From: an uncultured Parvularculaceae bacterium
Lineage (GTDB): Bacteria > Pseudomonadota > Alphaproteobacteria > Caulobacterales > Parvularculaceae
Length of the DNA stretch: 40,553 nt
Reading direction: 5' to 3'
Assembly (NCBI GenBank): GCA_938010655.1
Contig: CALLVA010000077.1
Location: 1 to 40,553, forward strand
Every line of letters starts with the position of its first letter. The stretch's first letter is position 1. Shown in pieces: positions 20,038 through 29,401 of this stretch. The translations under genes were made by a program, and so were the position numbers. The notes beneath the pieces were generated by a model that was given only the letters and a program-made list of their open reading frames with translations, searched no databases and was not told the DNA's origin.

Positions 20038-21246
20038 CTACCAATTCCACATCGTCCCGTCTTCAAGACGCGCCACGGGTAGTTGTTTTGGATCATAAGG
20101 ATATTTTGCAGCCAATGTCTCATCAATATCCACACCAATGCCGGGGCTTGTGCCGGGGTGAAGGTAGCCATCTTTAAAACTATAGCTATGGGGAAAGACC
20201 TCGTCTGTTTCTGGCGTATGCCGCATATATTCTTGAATGCCAAAGTTTGGCACCCAAAGATCAAAATGAAGCGCTGCGCCCATACATGCTGGGGACAAAT
20301 CTGTCGCGCCGTGGCTGCCTGTGCGCACTTGATATAAGGATGCCAGCGCCGCAATTTGCCGCAAATGGGTTATGCCGCCTGCATGCACGACTGTGGTGCG
20401 AATATAATCAATCAACTGATTTTGGATCAACTCACGACAATCATGGATGGAATTGAAAATTTCTCCAACTGCGAGAGGTGTTACTGTATGCTGACGAACA
20501 AGTTTGAAGGCTTCCTGGTTTTCCGCTGGCGTACAATCTTCCATCCAGAAGAGGCGATAAGGTTCCAAAGATTTGCCCAAGCGTCCTGCCTCAATCGGGG
20601 TAAGGCGATGGTGCACATCATGGAGGAGTTCAACCTCATTGCCATGGTCGCGCCTTAAGCGATCAAAAAGCTGCGGCGCAAAATTAAGATAAGCGCTGGT
20701 GTTCCACAAAGTTTCAGTCGGCAAGGTGCCATCAGCTGGTTCATAATAAAGATCACCGCGACCAACCCCATAAGCCCCCTTCACGCCGGGCACGCCAGAT
20801 TGCGCGCGGATCGCTTTGTAGCCTAATTCAATATACCGCCCGACAGCATCAGTCGTTTCTTCAATATCGGCCCCATTGGCGTGGCCATAAACGAGCACGC
20901 CCTCGCGCGAAGCCCCGCCCAGCAATTCATAGACAGGCATATTCGCGGCTTTGCCTTTGATGTCCCAAAGCGCAGTGTCCACCGCGGCAATGGCAGACAT
21001 TGTCACCGGGCCGCGCCGCCAATAGGCCCCGCGATAGAGATATTGCCAAATATCCTCAATGCGATTGGCTTCTTTGCCGATCAATACGGGGATCACATGA
21101 TCCTCCAAATAGGCCACAACCGCTTTTTCCCGGCCATTCAGGGTCGCGTCCCCAATACCGTGTAGGCCTTCATCTGTTTCAATTTTAAGAGTAACAAAAT
21201 TTCGGCCAGGGCAGGTGACGATAACGCGAGCATTGGTAATTTTCAT
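20038..21246 (-). CDS. manD: D-mannonate dehydratase (enolase superfamily)
   Basis: Dehydrates D-mannonate to 2-keto-3-deoxygluconate in hexuronate catabolism; Mg-dependent and cytosolic. The 402 residues are colinear with the characterised ManD enzymes, including the C-terminal [10 protein letters not shown]. Catalytic and metal positions fall at the expected numbers: Arg147, Tyr159, Asp210, His212 (LLHDVHH), Glu236 (FWMEDCTP), Glu262 (VGEIFN), His312 ([10 protein letters not shown]) and Trp402. A GGAG lies 9 bases before the ATG. It is divergent from a TRAP binding protein with overlapping promoters. Many family members annotated as starvation-sensing protein RspA have low or no mannonate activity; the complete active site favours real ManD, but activity is inferred. 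Confidence 0.93.
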   Translation of the reverse strand: MKITNARVIVTCPGRNFVTLKIETDEGLHGIGDATLNGREKAVVAYLEDHVIPVLIGKEANRIEDIWQYLYRGAYWRRGPVTMSAIAAVDTALWDIKGKAANMPVYELLGGASREGVLVYGHANGADIEETTDAVGRYIELGYKAIRAQSGVPGVKGAYGVGRGDLYYEPADGTLPTETLWNTSAYLNFAPQLFDRLRRDHGNEVELLHDVHHRLTPIEAGRLGKSLEPYRLFWMEDCTPAENQEAFKLVRQHTVTPLAVGEIFNSIHDCRELIQNQLIDYIRTTVVHAGGITHLRQIAALASLYQVRTGSHGATDLSPACMGAALHFDLWVPNFGIQEYMRHTPETDEVFPHSYSFKDGYLHPGTSPGIGVDIDETLAAKYPYDPKQLPVARLEDGTMWNW

Positions 21247-21281
21247 TAGGGTGTCTCCACTCTCATCTTCTTTTATGCTAC

Positions 21282-21332
21282 GTTATCAGGGGCGTATATT
21301 ATTTTGACAAGGGCTGAATTATTTCGTCTATT
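21282..21332. promoter_or_regulatory. overlapping divergent promoters for manD and the TRAP binding protein
   Basis: Plus strand: TTGACA (21304-21309), 17 bases, TCTATT (21327-21332). Minus strand: TTGTCA (complement of 21305-21310), 17 bases, GATAAC (complement of 21282-21287). The two -35 elements use the same palindromic TTGACAA/TTGTCAA site, so one bound regulator could switch both directions. The -10 elements match consensus only partly. Confidence 0.5.
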
Positions 21333-21370
21333 AGAGCCTCGTTTAACCGATGATTCGAAGGACCAACCCA

Positions 21371-22378
21371 ATGAGTAATGCCTCTTTTTCAAGACGACGG
21401 CTGTTGCAAACAGGGGCTTTAGCGGGGGCTGGCCTCTCATTGGCGGGATGTGAAGCCAAAAGCGGTAAAGTTATTCGCTCCCACGATGTTCAACCATCCG
21501 ATTATCCGACCGTCATCGGCCTGAAAGCCATTGGCGATCGGTTATCCGAATTGACCGATGGGCGGTTTAGAACAGATGTCTATTCCGGCGGTCAGCTTGG
21601 ATCGGAAAAAGACAGTCTTGAGATTACAATTTTTGGCGGCATTGATATTAACCGCGTCAGCTTGTCGCCGCTGAACTCTTTTGCTGCCCAAACGCGCGTA
21701 CCATCTTTGCCTTTCATGTTCCGGTCTATCGGGCATATGCGCGAGGCGATGGACGGGGCACCCGGCCAAATGATTTTAGACTCACTGGAGTCCCACGGGC
21801 TGATCGGCTTATGTTTCTATGATAGTGGCGCACGGAGTTTTTATACGACGGAACGCATGGTCAAAGAGCCAGATGATTTGATCGGCCAAAAAATTCGCGT
21901 GCAAAATTCTGATTTGTTCGTGTCCATGGTGGAAGCCTTGGGCGGGGACGCAACGCCCATGGCTTTTGGCGAAGTTTATCAAGGCCTCGTGCAAGGTGTT
22001 ATTGACGGCGCAGAAAATAATATCCCGTCTTATGAAAATACAGGGCATTGGGAAGTGGCCGGAAATTATAGTTTAACGCGGCACGTGCTGGCGCCAGAAG
22101 TTGTCGTCATGTCGTTGAAAACATGGAAAGGCCTTTCTGCGCAAGACCGCGACTTCGTGATTCAAGCTGCACGCGAAAGTGTGCCGGTGATGCGGGCTTC
22201 TTGGGATGCGCGGGTCGAACGCTCTTTGGAGATTATCTCAACTGGGCCGAAAAAAGTTGAAATCTTCGAGCCAGATACAGCGCCATTCCAGCAAAAAGTA
22301 TTGCCTCTCTGGGAAAAATATCTGGACTCGCCAGAGTTGCAAGATGTTGCTGACGCGATTCAAGCTGTGAAAGTTTAG
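21371..22378 (+). CDS. TRAP transporter substrate-binding lipoprotein (DctP family)
   Basis: Periplasmic solute-binding protein of a tripartite ATP-independent transporter. The N-terminus has a twin-arginine signal SRRRLLQTGA followed by a lipobox LAGC, so it is probably Tat-exported and lipid-anchored. The DctP fold is indicated by YSGGQLGSEKDSLE, the conserved Arg region KIRVQNSDLF and EVYQGLVQGVIDGAENN. The ORF track starts at 21350, but GAAGGA (21357-21362) sits 8 bases before the ATG at 21371 and nothing comparable precedes 21350, so I use 21371 (335 residues). No DctQ or DctM membrane subunit is adjacent, making it an orphan receptor here. Divergence from manD suggests a uronate or sugar-acid ligand; this is context only. 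Confidence 0.88.
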   Translation: MSNASFSRRRLLQTGALAGAGLSLAGCEAKSGKVIRSHDVQPSDYPTVIGLKAIGDRLSELTDGRFRTDVYSGGQLGSEKDSLEITIFGGIDINRVSLSPLNSFAAQTRVPSLPFMFRSIGHMREAMDGAPGQMILDSLESHGLIGLCFYDSGARSFYTTERMVKEPDDLIGQKIRVQNSDLFVSMVEALGGDATPMAFGEVYQGLVQGVIDGAENNIPSYENTGHWEVAGNYSLTRHVLAPEVVVMSLKTWKGLSAQDRDFVIQAARESVPVMRASWDARVERSLEIISTGPKKVEIFEPDTAPFQQKVLPLWEKYLDSPELQDVADAIQAVKV

Positions 22379-22423
22379 ACTTTTCCGCAGCTTGATCGCG
22401 CTTATTATAGAAGCTCTACAATT

Positions 22424-23659
<1,236 letters not shown>

Positions 23660-23801
23660 TTAGGCTTTTGGGGGCGGGACGCAAGAGGGATTGCGCGGTT
23701 TTTCTTCACTTGAGCGTGCTTATTCGGTTCGCCTTGCTTCTTGGCTGAGAGCGCTCTAGCTTTTTAGTCAAAGAGACACACACATAAGCGAAGAGGATAA
23801 A

Positions 23802-25184
23802 ATGGCGATTTCACTTTTCAAGACGACCTTCGGGGCGACGGCAATGTTCGCGCTCAGCATGAGCGGATCAGCCTTCGCGCAAAAAGTGCCACCTTCAGAA
23901 GTGCTGGACCTTTATGAAATTGCCAATGCGCCCTCGCCGGACAGATTGCAGGCGGATATTCAAACCCTCTCAGACTTTGGCACAAGACATACTTTGTCAG
24001 AGACGGAAAGCGATGTGAGAGGGATTGGCGCTGCAAGGCGTTGGATTTTTGAAGAGTTCAAGAAAATATCCAAAGAGTGCGGTGGCTGTTTGGAGGTGAT
24101 GTATGTCTCTGATTATGTTGAAGGCGAAACGAGAATCCCAGAGCGAACAGAAGTTGTAAACGTTATTGCCATTCAGCGTGGCAAGCTCGATCCCAACCGC
24201 TATGTGATGATGTCAGGGGACATTGATAGCCGCGTTACGGACCCTTTGAACGGTACAGATGATAGCCCCGGCTCAAATGATAACGCTTCTGGTATGGCCG
24301 GGACGATTGAAGCGGCGCGCGTGCTGTCCAAGCGCCAATTTGCAGGATCAATCATTTATGCCGGGCTTTCTGGCGAAGAGCAGGGCTTGTTTGGGGGGAA
24401 GATTTTTGCCGCTCATGCCAAAAAAGAAGGCTGGAATCTTGAAGCTGTTTTGAACAATGACATGATTTCCAACATTGCGGGGATTGATGGCGTGATCGAC
24501 AATTCAACGGTCCGTGTTTTCTCCGAAGGGACAAGAGCTGTCGAAACCGAAGAAGAAGCACGTATCAGACGGTTTACCGGCGGGGAGGTGGATAGCGCCT
24601 CGCGGAATGTCGCTCGATATATCGATCAATTATCTGACCAATATATGACCAATCTGGATGTAATGATGGTCTATCGGTTGGACCGATATCGGCGCGGGGG
24701 CCATCATCGACCTTTTAATCAAGAGGGGTTTCCCGGTGTCCGGTTAATGGAAGTGCATGAGCATTATGATCGCCAGCACCAAGATCTGCGTGTGGAAGAC
24801 GGGCGGGTCTATGGGGATACGATGGAGGGTGTAGATTCTGTCTATGCGGCGAAAGTCACGGGGCTGAATGCGATTACCTTGGCCAGTATGGCCGGTGCGC
24901 CACCCATCCCTGCGGATGTAGAAGCAGAAGGCGCAGTGTCGCCGTCGACTACGTTGAAATGGACCCTGCCAAAGGGCAAGGCCGCTCGAAATCTCGCGGG
25001 ATATCGCGTTCATTGGCGCCTCACAACAGCGCCGCAATGGACCTATTCTCGCTATGTGGGCAAGGTGGACAGCTATACTTTGGAGAATATAGTCATCGAC
25101 AATTATTTCTTCGGGGTCTCCGCTGTTTCCAAAGATGGGTATGAGACACCCGTCGTCTTTCCCGGGCCAGCAGGGCGGTTTTAA
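23802..25184 (+). CDS. secreted M28-family zinc peptidase with C-terminal FnIII domain
   Basis: Predicted exported aminopeptidase-like metalloenzyme. A Sec signal ends at about AFA/Q (residue 26). The M28 core includes SGDIDSR (138-144), GSNDNASG (157-164), LSGEEQGLFG (189-198), LNND (217-220) and YDRQHQD (322-328), giving candidate metal ligands Asp140, Asp160, Glu193, Asp220 and His326. The first ligand position is usually His (SGHxDSR), and here it is Asp. Residues about 368-455 form an FnIII-like beta domain (YRVHWRLTTAPQW). Length is 460. The ATG is preceded by GAAGAGGATAAA. It converges with the small lipoprotein gene at 25202. The family call is firm, but substrate and activity are unknown. 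Confidence 0.88.
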   Translation: MAISLFKTTFGATAMFALSMSGSAFAQKVPPSEVLDLYEIANAPSPDRLQADIQTLSDFGTRHTLSETESDVRGIGAARRWIFEEFKKISKECGGCLEVMYVSDYVEGETRIPERTEVVNVIAIQRGKLDPNRYVMMSGDIDSRVTDPLNGTDDSPGSNDNASGMAGTIEAARVLSKRQFAGSIIYAGLSGEEQGLFGGKIFAAHAKKEGWNLEAVLNNDMISNIAGIDGVIDNSTVRVFSEGTRAVETEEEARIRRFTGGEVDSASRNVARYIDQLSDQYMTNLDVMMVYRLDRYRRGGHHRPFNQEGFPGVRLMEVHEHYDRQHQDLRVEDGRVYGDTMEGVDSVYAAKVTGLNAITLASMAGAPPIPADVEAEGAVSPSTTLKWTLPKGKAARNLAGYRVHWRLTTAPQWTYSRYVGKVDSYTLENIVIDNYFFGVSAVSKDGYETPVVFPGPAGRF

Positions 25185-25201
25185 GCCTCATTTAAGTGGA
25201 T

Positions 25202-25522
25202 TTAAAAATCCCGTTGGCGATCATCGCTAAACGGGTCATCACTTTCTAGTGTGCGCGGGCGCACTTTGCGGCATTCATGATACCCCCGGCGCCAGCCTGC
25301 CCGATATCCCGCGTCATTTTTGAAGAGGGATTTGTCGCGGTAAATAGCTGTGGAGAAGGCCTTGTCGGATTCCGTCGATGTCCGGCAGCCATCAGCATAT
25401 CCTTCTGAAAAATATGTACTATTTTCATGATCGATGCCATCTGTGCTCGCGCATCCAGCCAAGGCGCTGGCGCTGAGCAAGGTGCTGAGAAATGCGATTT
25501 TGGCTTTAGCAAAATGTGACAT
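25202..25522 (-). CDS. small lipoprotein of unknown function
   Basis: A 106-residue protein with a lipoprotein signal ending in LAGC (Cys24). The mature part contains two similar Gly-Tyr-Cys blocks, EGYADGC and RRGYHEC, separated by about 35 residues, with the pattern YRAGWRRGY between. These Cys could form a disulfide in the periplasm. I do not recognise a named family. The ATG at 25522 has GGAGA 9 bases upstream. The gene is divergent from the DUF2336 gene and converges with the M28 gene 17 bases away. The lipobox and the clean end near its neighbour make it a probable real gene. Confidence 0.75.
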   Translation of the reverse strand: MSHFAKAKIAFLSTLLSASALAGCASTDGIDHENSTYFSEGYADGCRTSTESDKAFSTAIYRDKSLFKNDAGYRAGWRRGYHECRKVRPRTLESDDPFSDDRQRDF

Positions 25523-25665
25523 GACGTGAATTCTCCATTGATCGCCCTGATCTACACGGTTTTATCGCGTTCCAAAAGGGCAAAGCGGGGTTTGTGAATA
25601 TCAATCATGCGTTAACCGCCTTTTGGTATGGTTCGACCCTGTGTTTTATTAGGGGAAGTCCTTCC

Positions 25666-26856
25666 ATGCCGATGCCATTGTTACATGAAGATTCTGAAAA
25701 CGACGATTTCGTAGTGGAAACGATGGAAAATCCGCGGCTAGAATTGGTGCGGCGTTTGACAGATTTGATTGCCCTGCCGCCGGGCCAAATGAGTCCGAAT
25801 GATCGCGAATTTGTCGCAGATATTCTTGTCTCAACATTAGAGCAAGTTACTGATGCGATTAGAAAAGAAGCATCAAAACGCCTTTGTGGTTTTGCTGAAT
25901 TGCCATTGCCGCTCTTGCGGTTGCTGCTCACGGATGAGCCAGAAATCGCCGTGCCGCTCTTGCGTAATGTGAGCGAAATTCCTGAATATTTATTGGTGGA
26001 GGCCGTTGCCCGTTCTCCTGAGCACCGCAAAGAAATTGCCTTCCGGAAAGACCTAACGCCGAATGTCGTGGATGCGATGGTCAATACGGCGGAAATTCCC
26101 ATATTGCGCCGGATTATTGAAAATATGGATGTCGCTTTTTCAGAAAGCTCTTTGATTACGATTGTGCGCCGTTGCCAATTTGAAACTGAGATTCGCGAAG
26201 CCGTGTTGAAGCGCCCAGAGCTTCGATTGAACCATGCTTATAGTATGTTTTGGTGGTTGGATTCTAAAGGGCGCAAAACTGTGCTGTCCCGTTTTTCAAC
26301 AGATCGCTCGCGCCTGCAAGAAGCATTACAAGATTTATTTCGCGAAACCTTCACCAGCTCGACCCCGGACCCAGTAGTTATGTCCATGTTGAAGTTGATT
26401 GATCGTCGTCACCGCCCTCGGGGCAAAGACGGTGAGATGGTCACCATGGATGTTGTGAAAAAGACGCTTGAAGTCGCGCGCATCGCGCCAAATGATGAGT
26501 TGGCTCACGCGGTCGGCTTATTGGCTGGTATCACGACGGAGACTGCAGCGCGCATTTTACAAGATTTCAGCGGCGAAGCTTTTGCCATTTTGTGCAAAAG
26601 CATTGGCTTGGCGCGCAGCGACTTTTTTGACCTTTACAATCTTGAGGGGCAATCGGAAGAATTGGCACAGCTTGCGCCTGATCATGATGAAGAAAAAATC
26701 GATCAGCTCCAAGGCGTTTTTGATTCGATTTCAAGGGATTATGCCAGAACTGTTCTGAGATATTGGGATTGGCGCGGCAAAGACATCGCGGTTCTGTCAG
26801 ATATCAACCCAGAGTTTGAAGAAACTGACGACGCTGTTTATCTCGGCGCTGTGTAA
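25666..26856 (+). CDS. DUF2336-domain protein
   Basis: Soluble, helix-rich 396-residue protein resembling the DUF2336 family, which is common in alphaproteobacteria and has no established function. The repeated helical units (LLLTDEPEIAVPLLRN, LLVEAVARSPEHRKEIA, VVDAMVNTAEIPILRR) look like HEAT/armadillo-type repeats, suggesting a scaffold. No signal peptide or membrane segment was seen. The ORF track uses a GTG at 25594, but AGGGGAAG lies 7 bases before the ATG at 25666, and that start is chosen; the next ATG at 25672 is also possible. It appears monocistronic. Confidence 0.8.
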   Translation: MPMPLLHEDSENDDFVVETMENPRLELVRRLTDLIALPPGQMSPNDREFVADILVSTLEQVTDAIRKEASKRLCGFAELPLPLLRLLLTDEPEIAVPLLRNVSEIPEYLLVEAVARSPEHRKEIAFRKDLTPNVVDAMVNTAEIPILRRIIENMDVAFSESSLITIVRRCQFETEIREAVLKRPELRLNHAYSMFWWLDSKGRKTVLSRFSTDRSRLQEALQDLFRETFTSSTPDPVVMSMLKLIDRRHRPRGKDGEMVTMDVVKKTLEVARIAPNDELAHAVGLLAGITTETAARILQDFSGEAFAILCKSIGLARSDFFDLYNLEGQSEELAQLAPDHDEEKIDQLQGVFDSISRDYARTVLRYWDWRGKDIAVLSDINPEFEETDDAVYLGAV

Positions 26857-27124
26857 AACTTTCTCTGCCTCCAGCTGAAAAAGTATGAGGAAAGAGCCTA
26901 GTTTAAGCGTGTTTTAAGCTATTTCTGTTTTAGTGCGAAAGACACCGGCTGCGGCTTTGCGTATTTTAGACGTGGTCGGTGATCTCTTTTTCTTTGCATA
27001 ATCATCTGTTTTTTTGCGAAGAAGGATTGATTTTGCCGCAAAATCTGTGATTTTCTCGCCTCAATCTAAATCGGAGCTAAGGTGCTTTTGCTGCCATAGT
27101 CCATTTACTATCGGCGAGGCCTCC
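26857..27124. other. intergenic leader of the antiporter operon
   Basis: This is 268 bases without a supported gene. It contains an imperfect repeat TTTAAGC-GTG-TTTTAAGC (about 26900) and an inverted repeat of TTTTGCG near 27012 and CGCAAAA near 27040. No clear -35/-10 pair or T-run terminator was found, though the antiporter promoter should lie here. The TTG-initiated N-terminal extension of mrpE in the ORF track is rejected because GAGG (27116-27119) serves the ATG at 27125. Confidence 0.4.
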
Positions 27125-27628
27125 ATGTTACGCTCACTGCGTTTTATTCTAGGACGATATTTCGCCCTCGCTGTGGTGCTCGCCATTTTGTGGCTTTTGC
27201 TTTCAGGCTTTTTCGACAAAACTGTTTTGCTGGTCTTTGGGGCGCTGACCGTTCTTTTCTCGATCGCCTTGTCGCATCGTGCCGGCATGCTGGATAGTGA
27301 AGGCATTCCGACCAAAGTGTTTCCAGGTATTTTGGGATATATGGTATGGCTGACATTTGAGATTGGAAAAGCAAATTTAATTGTTGCGAAACAAGTTTTT
27401 TCGCCCAATCTCAGCCCCAAAATGATCCGCGTGAAAACAGATCAAAAAAGCGATATTGGCAAAGTCATCTTCGCGAATTCCGTAACGCTTACGCCGGGCA
27501 CGGTTTCGGTGGATTTGGCGGACGGGTCATTGTTAATCCATGCTCTAACGGAAGATTTGGCAGAAGAAGAGCCAATTTTGGCGATGGGCGAGCGCGTGTG
27601 TAAATTTGACCGGACAGGTGACGCATGA
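27125..27628 (+). CDS. mrpE: Na+(cation)/H+ antiporter subunit E (MrpE/MbhA type)
   Basis: Small membrane subunit of a multisubunit Mrp-type antiporter in the inner membrane. The 167 residues have two hydrophobic segments near the N-terminus (ALAVVLAILWLLLSGFF and VLLVFGALTVLFSIAL), then a soluble C-terminal domain with the family pattern FANSVTLTPGTVSVDL (about 119-134). The start at 27125 is supported by GAGG 5 bases upstream. It overlaps mrpF by 4 bases (ATGA). It is first in a ten-gene operon, an unusual position for MrpE compared with the classical A-to-G order. Confidence 0.92.
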   Translation: MLRSLRFILGRYFALAVVLAILWLLLSGFFDKTVLLVFGALTVLFSIALSHRAGMLDSEGIPTKVFPGILGYMVWLTFEIGKANLIVAKQVFSPNLSPKMIRVKTDQKSDIGKVIFANSVTLTPGTVSVDLADGSLLIHALTEDLAEEEPILAMGERVCKFDRTGDA

Positions 27629-27912
27629 TGTTTGTTGTCGCCTCAATCGCCGTCTTGGTTTCAATGGCGCTTGTTTTGGCCCGGGCAATCCTCGGCCCAA
27701 CGCTTTATGATCGTGTGCTGGCGGGCAATAGCTTTGGCACAAAGACTGTGTTGCTGCTGGGGTTGATGGGCTATGTCACAGGTCGCCCTGATTTTCTGGA
27801 TATTGCGCTTTTATATGCCTTGATCAATTTCACGGGCACGATTGCGATTCTGAAATTCTTCCGCTATCGGACGATGGCCGGCAGCATGGACGACATGCGA
27901 GGCCAGTCATGA
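27625..27912 (+). CDS. mrpF: cation/H+ antiporter subunit F (MrpF/MbhB type)
   Basis: A 95-residue protein with three predicted membrane helices and the family signature RAILGPTLYDRVLAGN (20-35), followed by DIALLYALINFTGTIAILKF. It is an inner-membrane subunit of the antiporter complex. The start ATG overlaps the stop of mrpE (ATGA), with a second in-frame ATG immediately after, so the exact initiator is uncertain by one codon. mrpG follows after 13 bases. Confidence 0.93.
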   Translation: MMFVVASIAVLVSMALVLARAILGPTLYDRVLAGNSFGTKTVLLLGLMGYVTGRPDFLDIALLYALINFTGTIAILKFFRYRTMAGSMDDMRGQS

Positions 27913-27925
27913 AGCGGGGTGTGGC

Positions 27926-28291
27926 ATGAGTTGGGACGTCATTTCAGATTATATTGCTTGGGGCTTTTTCATCATTGGCGCGCTGTTTGTGATTGTCGGC
28001 GCGCTTGGTATTTTGCGGTTCCCGGATTTTTACACGCGCATTCATGCGTCTGGGTTGACGGATACGCTGGGGGCAGAATTTATTTTAATCGGCATGGCGA
28101 TTCAGGCCCCATCATGGCTGATCGCCGCGAAAATCTTGATGATGATGATCTTCCTCTTATTGACCAGCCCCGTGGCGACCCATGCTGTGGCCCATGCGGC
28201 TTGGGTGGGAGGATTAAATCCGTTGACGGGCAAAGACCTCACTTATGATGAAGTGACCCCCACCGAAGAAGAACCGGAGGGCCGGGTCTAA
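27926..28291 (+). CDS. mrpG: cation/H+ antiporter subunit G (MrpG/MbhC type)
   Basis: A 121-residue inner-membrane protein with three helices and the MrpG signature LGILRFPDFYTRIHASGLTD (27-46), followed by KILMMMIFLLLTSPVATHAVAHAA. An acidic tail (PTEEEPEGRV) closes it. The stop shares a base with the next start (TAATG). A 109-residue ORF at 27919 in another frame is its shadow. Confidence 0.94.
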   Translation: MSWDVISDYIAWGFFIIGALFVIVGALGILRFPDFYTRIHASGLTDTLGAEFILIGMAIQAPSWLIAAKILMMMIFLLLTSPVATHAVAHAAWVGGLNPLTGKDLTYDEVTPTEEEPEGRV

Positions 28292-28953
28292 TGGCTGATT
28301 ATCAAACGACGCTGTCGCCTATTCTGATTATTGATCTGACGCTGCTTGCCTTGCTGCTGGTGTGTGCTGTGGCGATGGTGCGGGTGCGCCGTCTGTTCGC
28401 TGTGGTGATGTTGTCTGGTATTTATTCGCTATTATCTGCTGCGTTTTTCGTTTCAATGGACGCGGTTGATGTGGCGTTTACAGAAGCGGCCGTTGGCGCT
28501 GGCATCTCCACTGTGTTGATGCTTTCCGGTATGTTGCTAACGGCCAAACGCGAAAAGCCGATTAAGACGGGCCGCGCACCTATTGCGATGTTTGTCTGTT
28601 TGATTGTGGGCGCAGCATTGGTCTATGCCTCAATTGATGCGCCAGCCTTTGGCGACCCGAACGCCCCGGCAAATGCTTATCTTGGCAAAATGTATGTCGA
28701 AAATAATTGGGCGGATACTCAAGTCCCCAACATTGTGACCTCTGTCCTCGCCAGCTATCGGGGCTTTGATACTTTGGGTGAAACTTATGTTGTTTTCACC
28801 GCAGCTTTGGCCGTGATGCTCCTCTTGGGGATCGCGACAGAGCGGGGCGGCAAGAAGAAGCTGGACGCCCGGGCGATGGAAGCGCAAGCGCGCCGGGAAT
28901 ATTTGGAAATGCAAGCTGAGAAAGAACGCGTTATATCAGGGGGCAATGACTAA
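28291..28953 (+). CDS. DUF4040 antiporter subunit (MbhD+MbhE / MrpA C-terminal equivalent)
   Basis: A 220-residue membrane protein. The first part (about 12-90) has the DUF4040/MbhD pattern LFAVVMLSGIYSLLSAAFFV and DVAFTEAAVGAGISTVL. The second part (about 95-190) resembles MbhE, with NIVTSVLASYRGFDTLGETYVVF. In classical Mrp these segments form the C-terminus of MrpA; here they are a separate gene fusing the MbhD and MbhE parts. The conserved TEAAVGAG Glu is thought to be in the proton path in relatives. A charged C-terminal tail (about 185-220) is cytoplasmic by prediction. Both ends overlap neighbours by one base (TAATG). Confidence 0.9.
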   Translation: MADYQTTLSPILIIDLTLLALLLVCAVAMVRVRRLFAVVMLSGIYSLLSAAFFVSMDAVDVAFTEAAVGAGISTVLMLSGMLLTAKREKPIKTGRAPIAMFVCLIVGAALVYASIDAPAFGDPNAPANAYLGKMYVENNWADTQVPNIVTSVLASYRGFDTLGETYVVFTAALAVMLLLGIATERGGKKKLDARAMEAQARREYLEMQAEKERVISGGND

Positions 28954-29393
28954 TGGGCCATCTGATTTTACGCGTGACGATTAAACTCCTCTTTGCGCCA
29001 ATTATTTTATTTGCGCTATATGTGCAGTTCCACGGGGATTATGGCCCGGGCGGTGGTTTTCAGGCCGGGGTTATTTTTGCTGTTGCATTTATTCTCCATG
29101 CGCTTGGGTTTGGCATTGATCAAACCAAGAAGGCTTTGCCGCCGGAGATTTTGCCTTGGATCATGGTGGTTGGCTTGATGCTTTATGTAGGCACAGGCTG
29201 GTTCACGATGATGATGGGCGAGAATTTTCTTTCTTATGATGTGATTGTGCCAGGCTCTCACCATCAAGCCGGGCAGCATGTCGGCATTATTCTTGTCGAG
29301 CTTGGGGTTGGGGTGGCTGTTGCCTCCAGCATGTTGATGATTTTCTTCCACTTTGCCAGCCGCGAGCCGGAAGTGGCGGATTCGGATTGGTAG
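28953..29393 (+). CDS. mrpB: cation/H+ antiporter subunit B (MrpB/MbhF type)
   Basis: A 146-residue inner-membrane protein with four predicted helices and the MnhB signatures YVQFHGDYGPGGGFQAGV (23-40) and HHQAGQHVGIILVELGVGV (about 102-120). The start is set by the TAATG overlap with the DUF4040 gene; mrpC begins 8 bases after its stop. Part of the membrane antiporter complex. Confidence 0.94.
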   Translation: MGHLILRVTIKLLFAPIILFALYVQFHGDYGPGGGFQAGVIFAVAFILHALGFGIDQTKKALPPEILPWIMVVGLMLYVGTGWFTMMMGENFLSYDVIVPGSHHQAGQHVGIILVELGVGVAVASSMLMIFFHFASREPEVADSDW

Positions 29394-29401
29394 GATAGAC
29401 A

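Noticed and set aside
27014-27124. 37-residue N-terminal extension of mrpE from a TTG
   Set aside because: No Shine-Dalgarno fits and the extension is not membrane-like; the ATG at 27125 has GAGG at good spacing.
27919-28248. 109-residue plus-strand ORF overlapping mrpG
   Set aside because: Out-of-frame shadow; mrpG has the clear family motifs and operon spacing.
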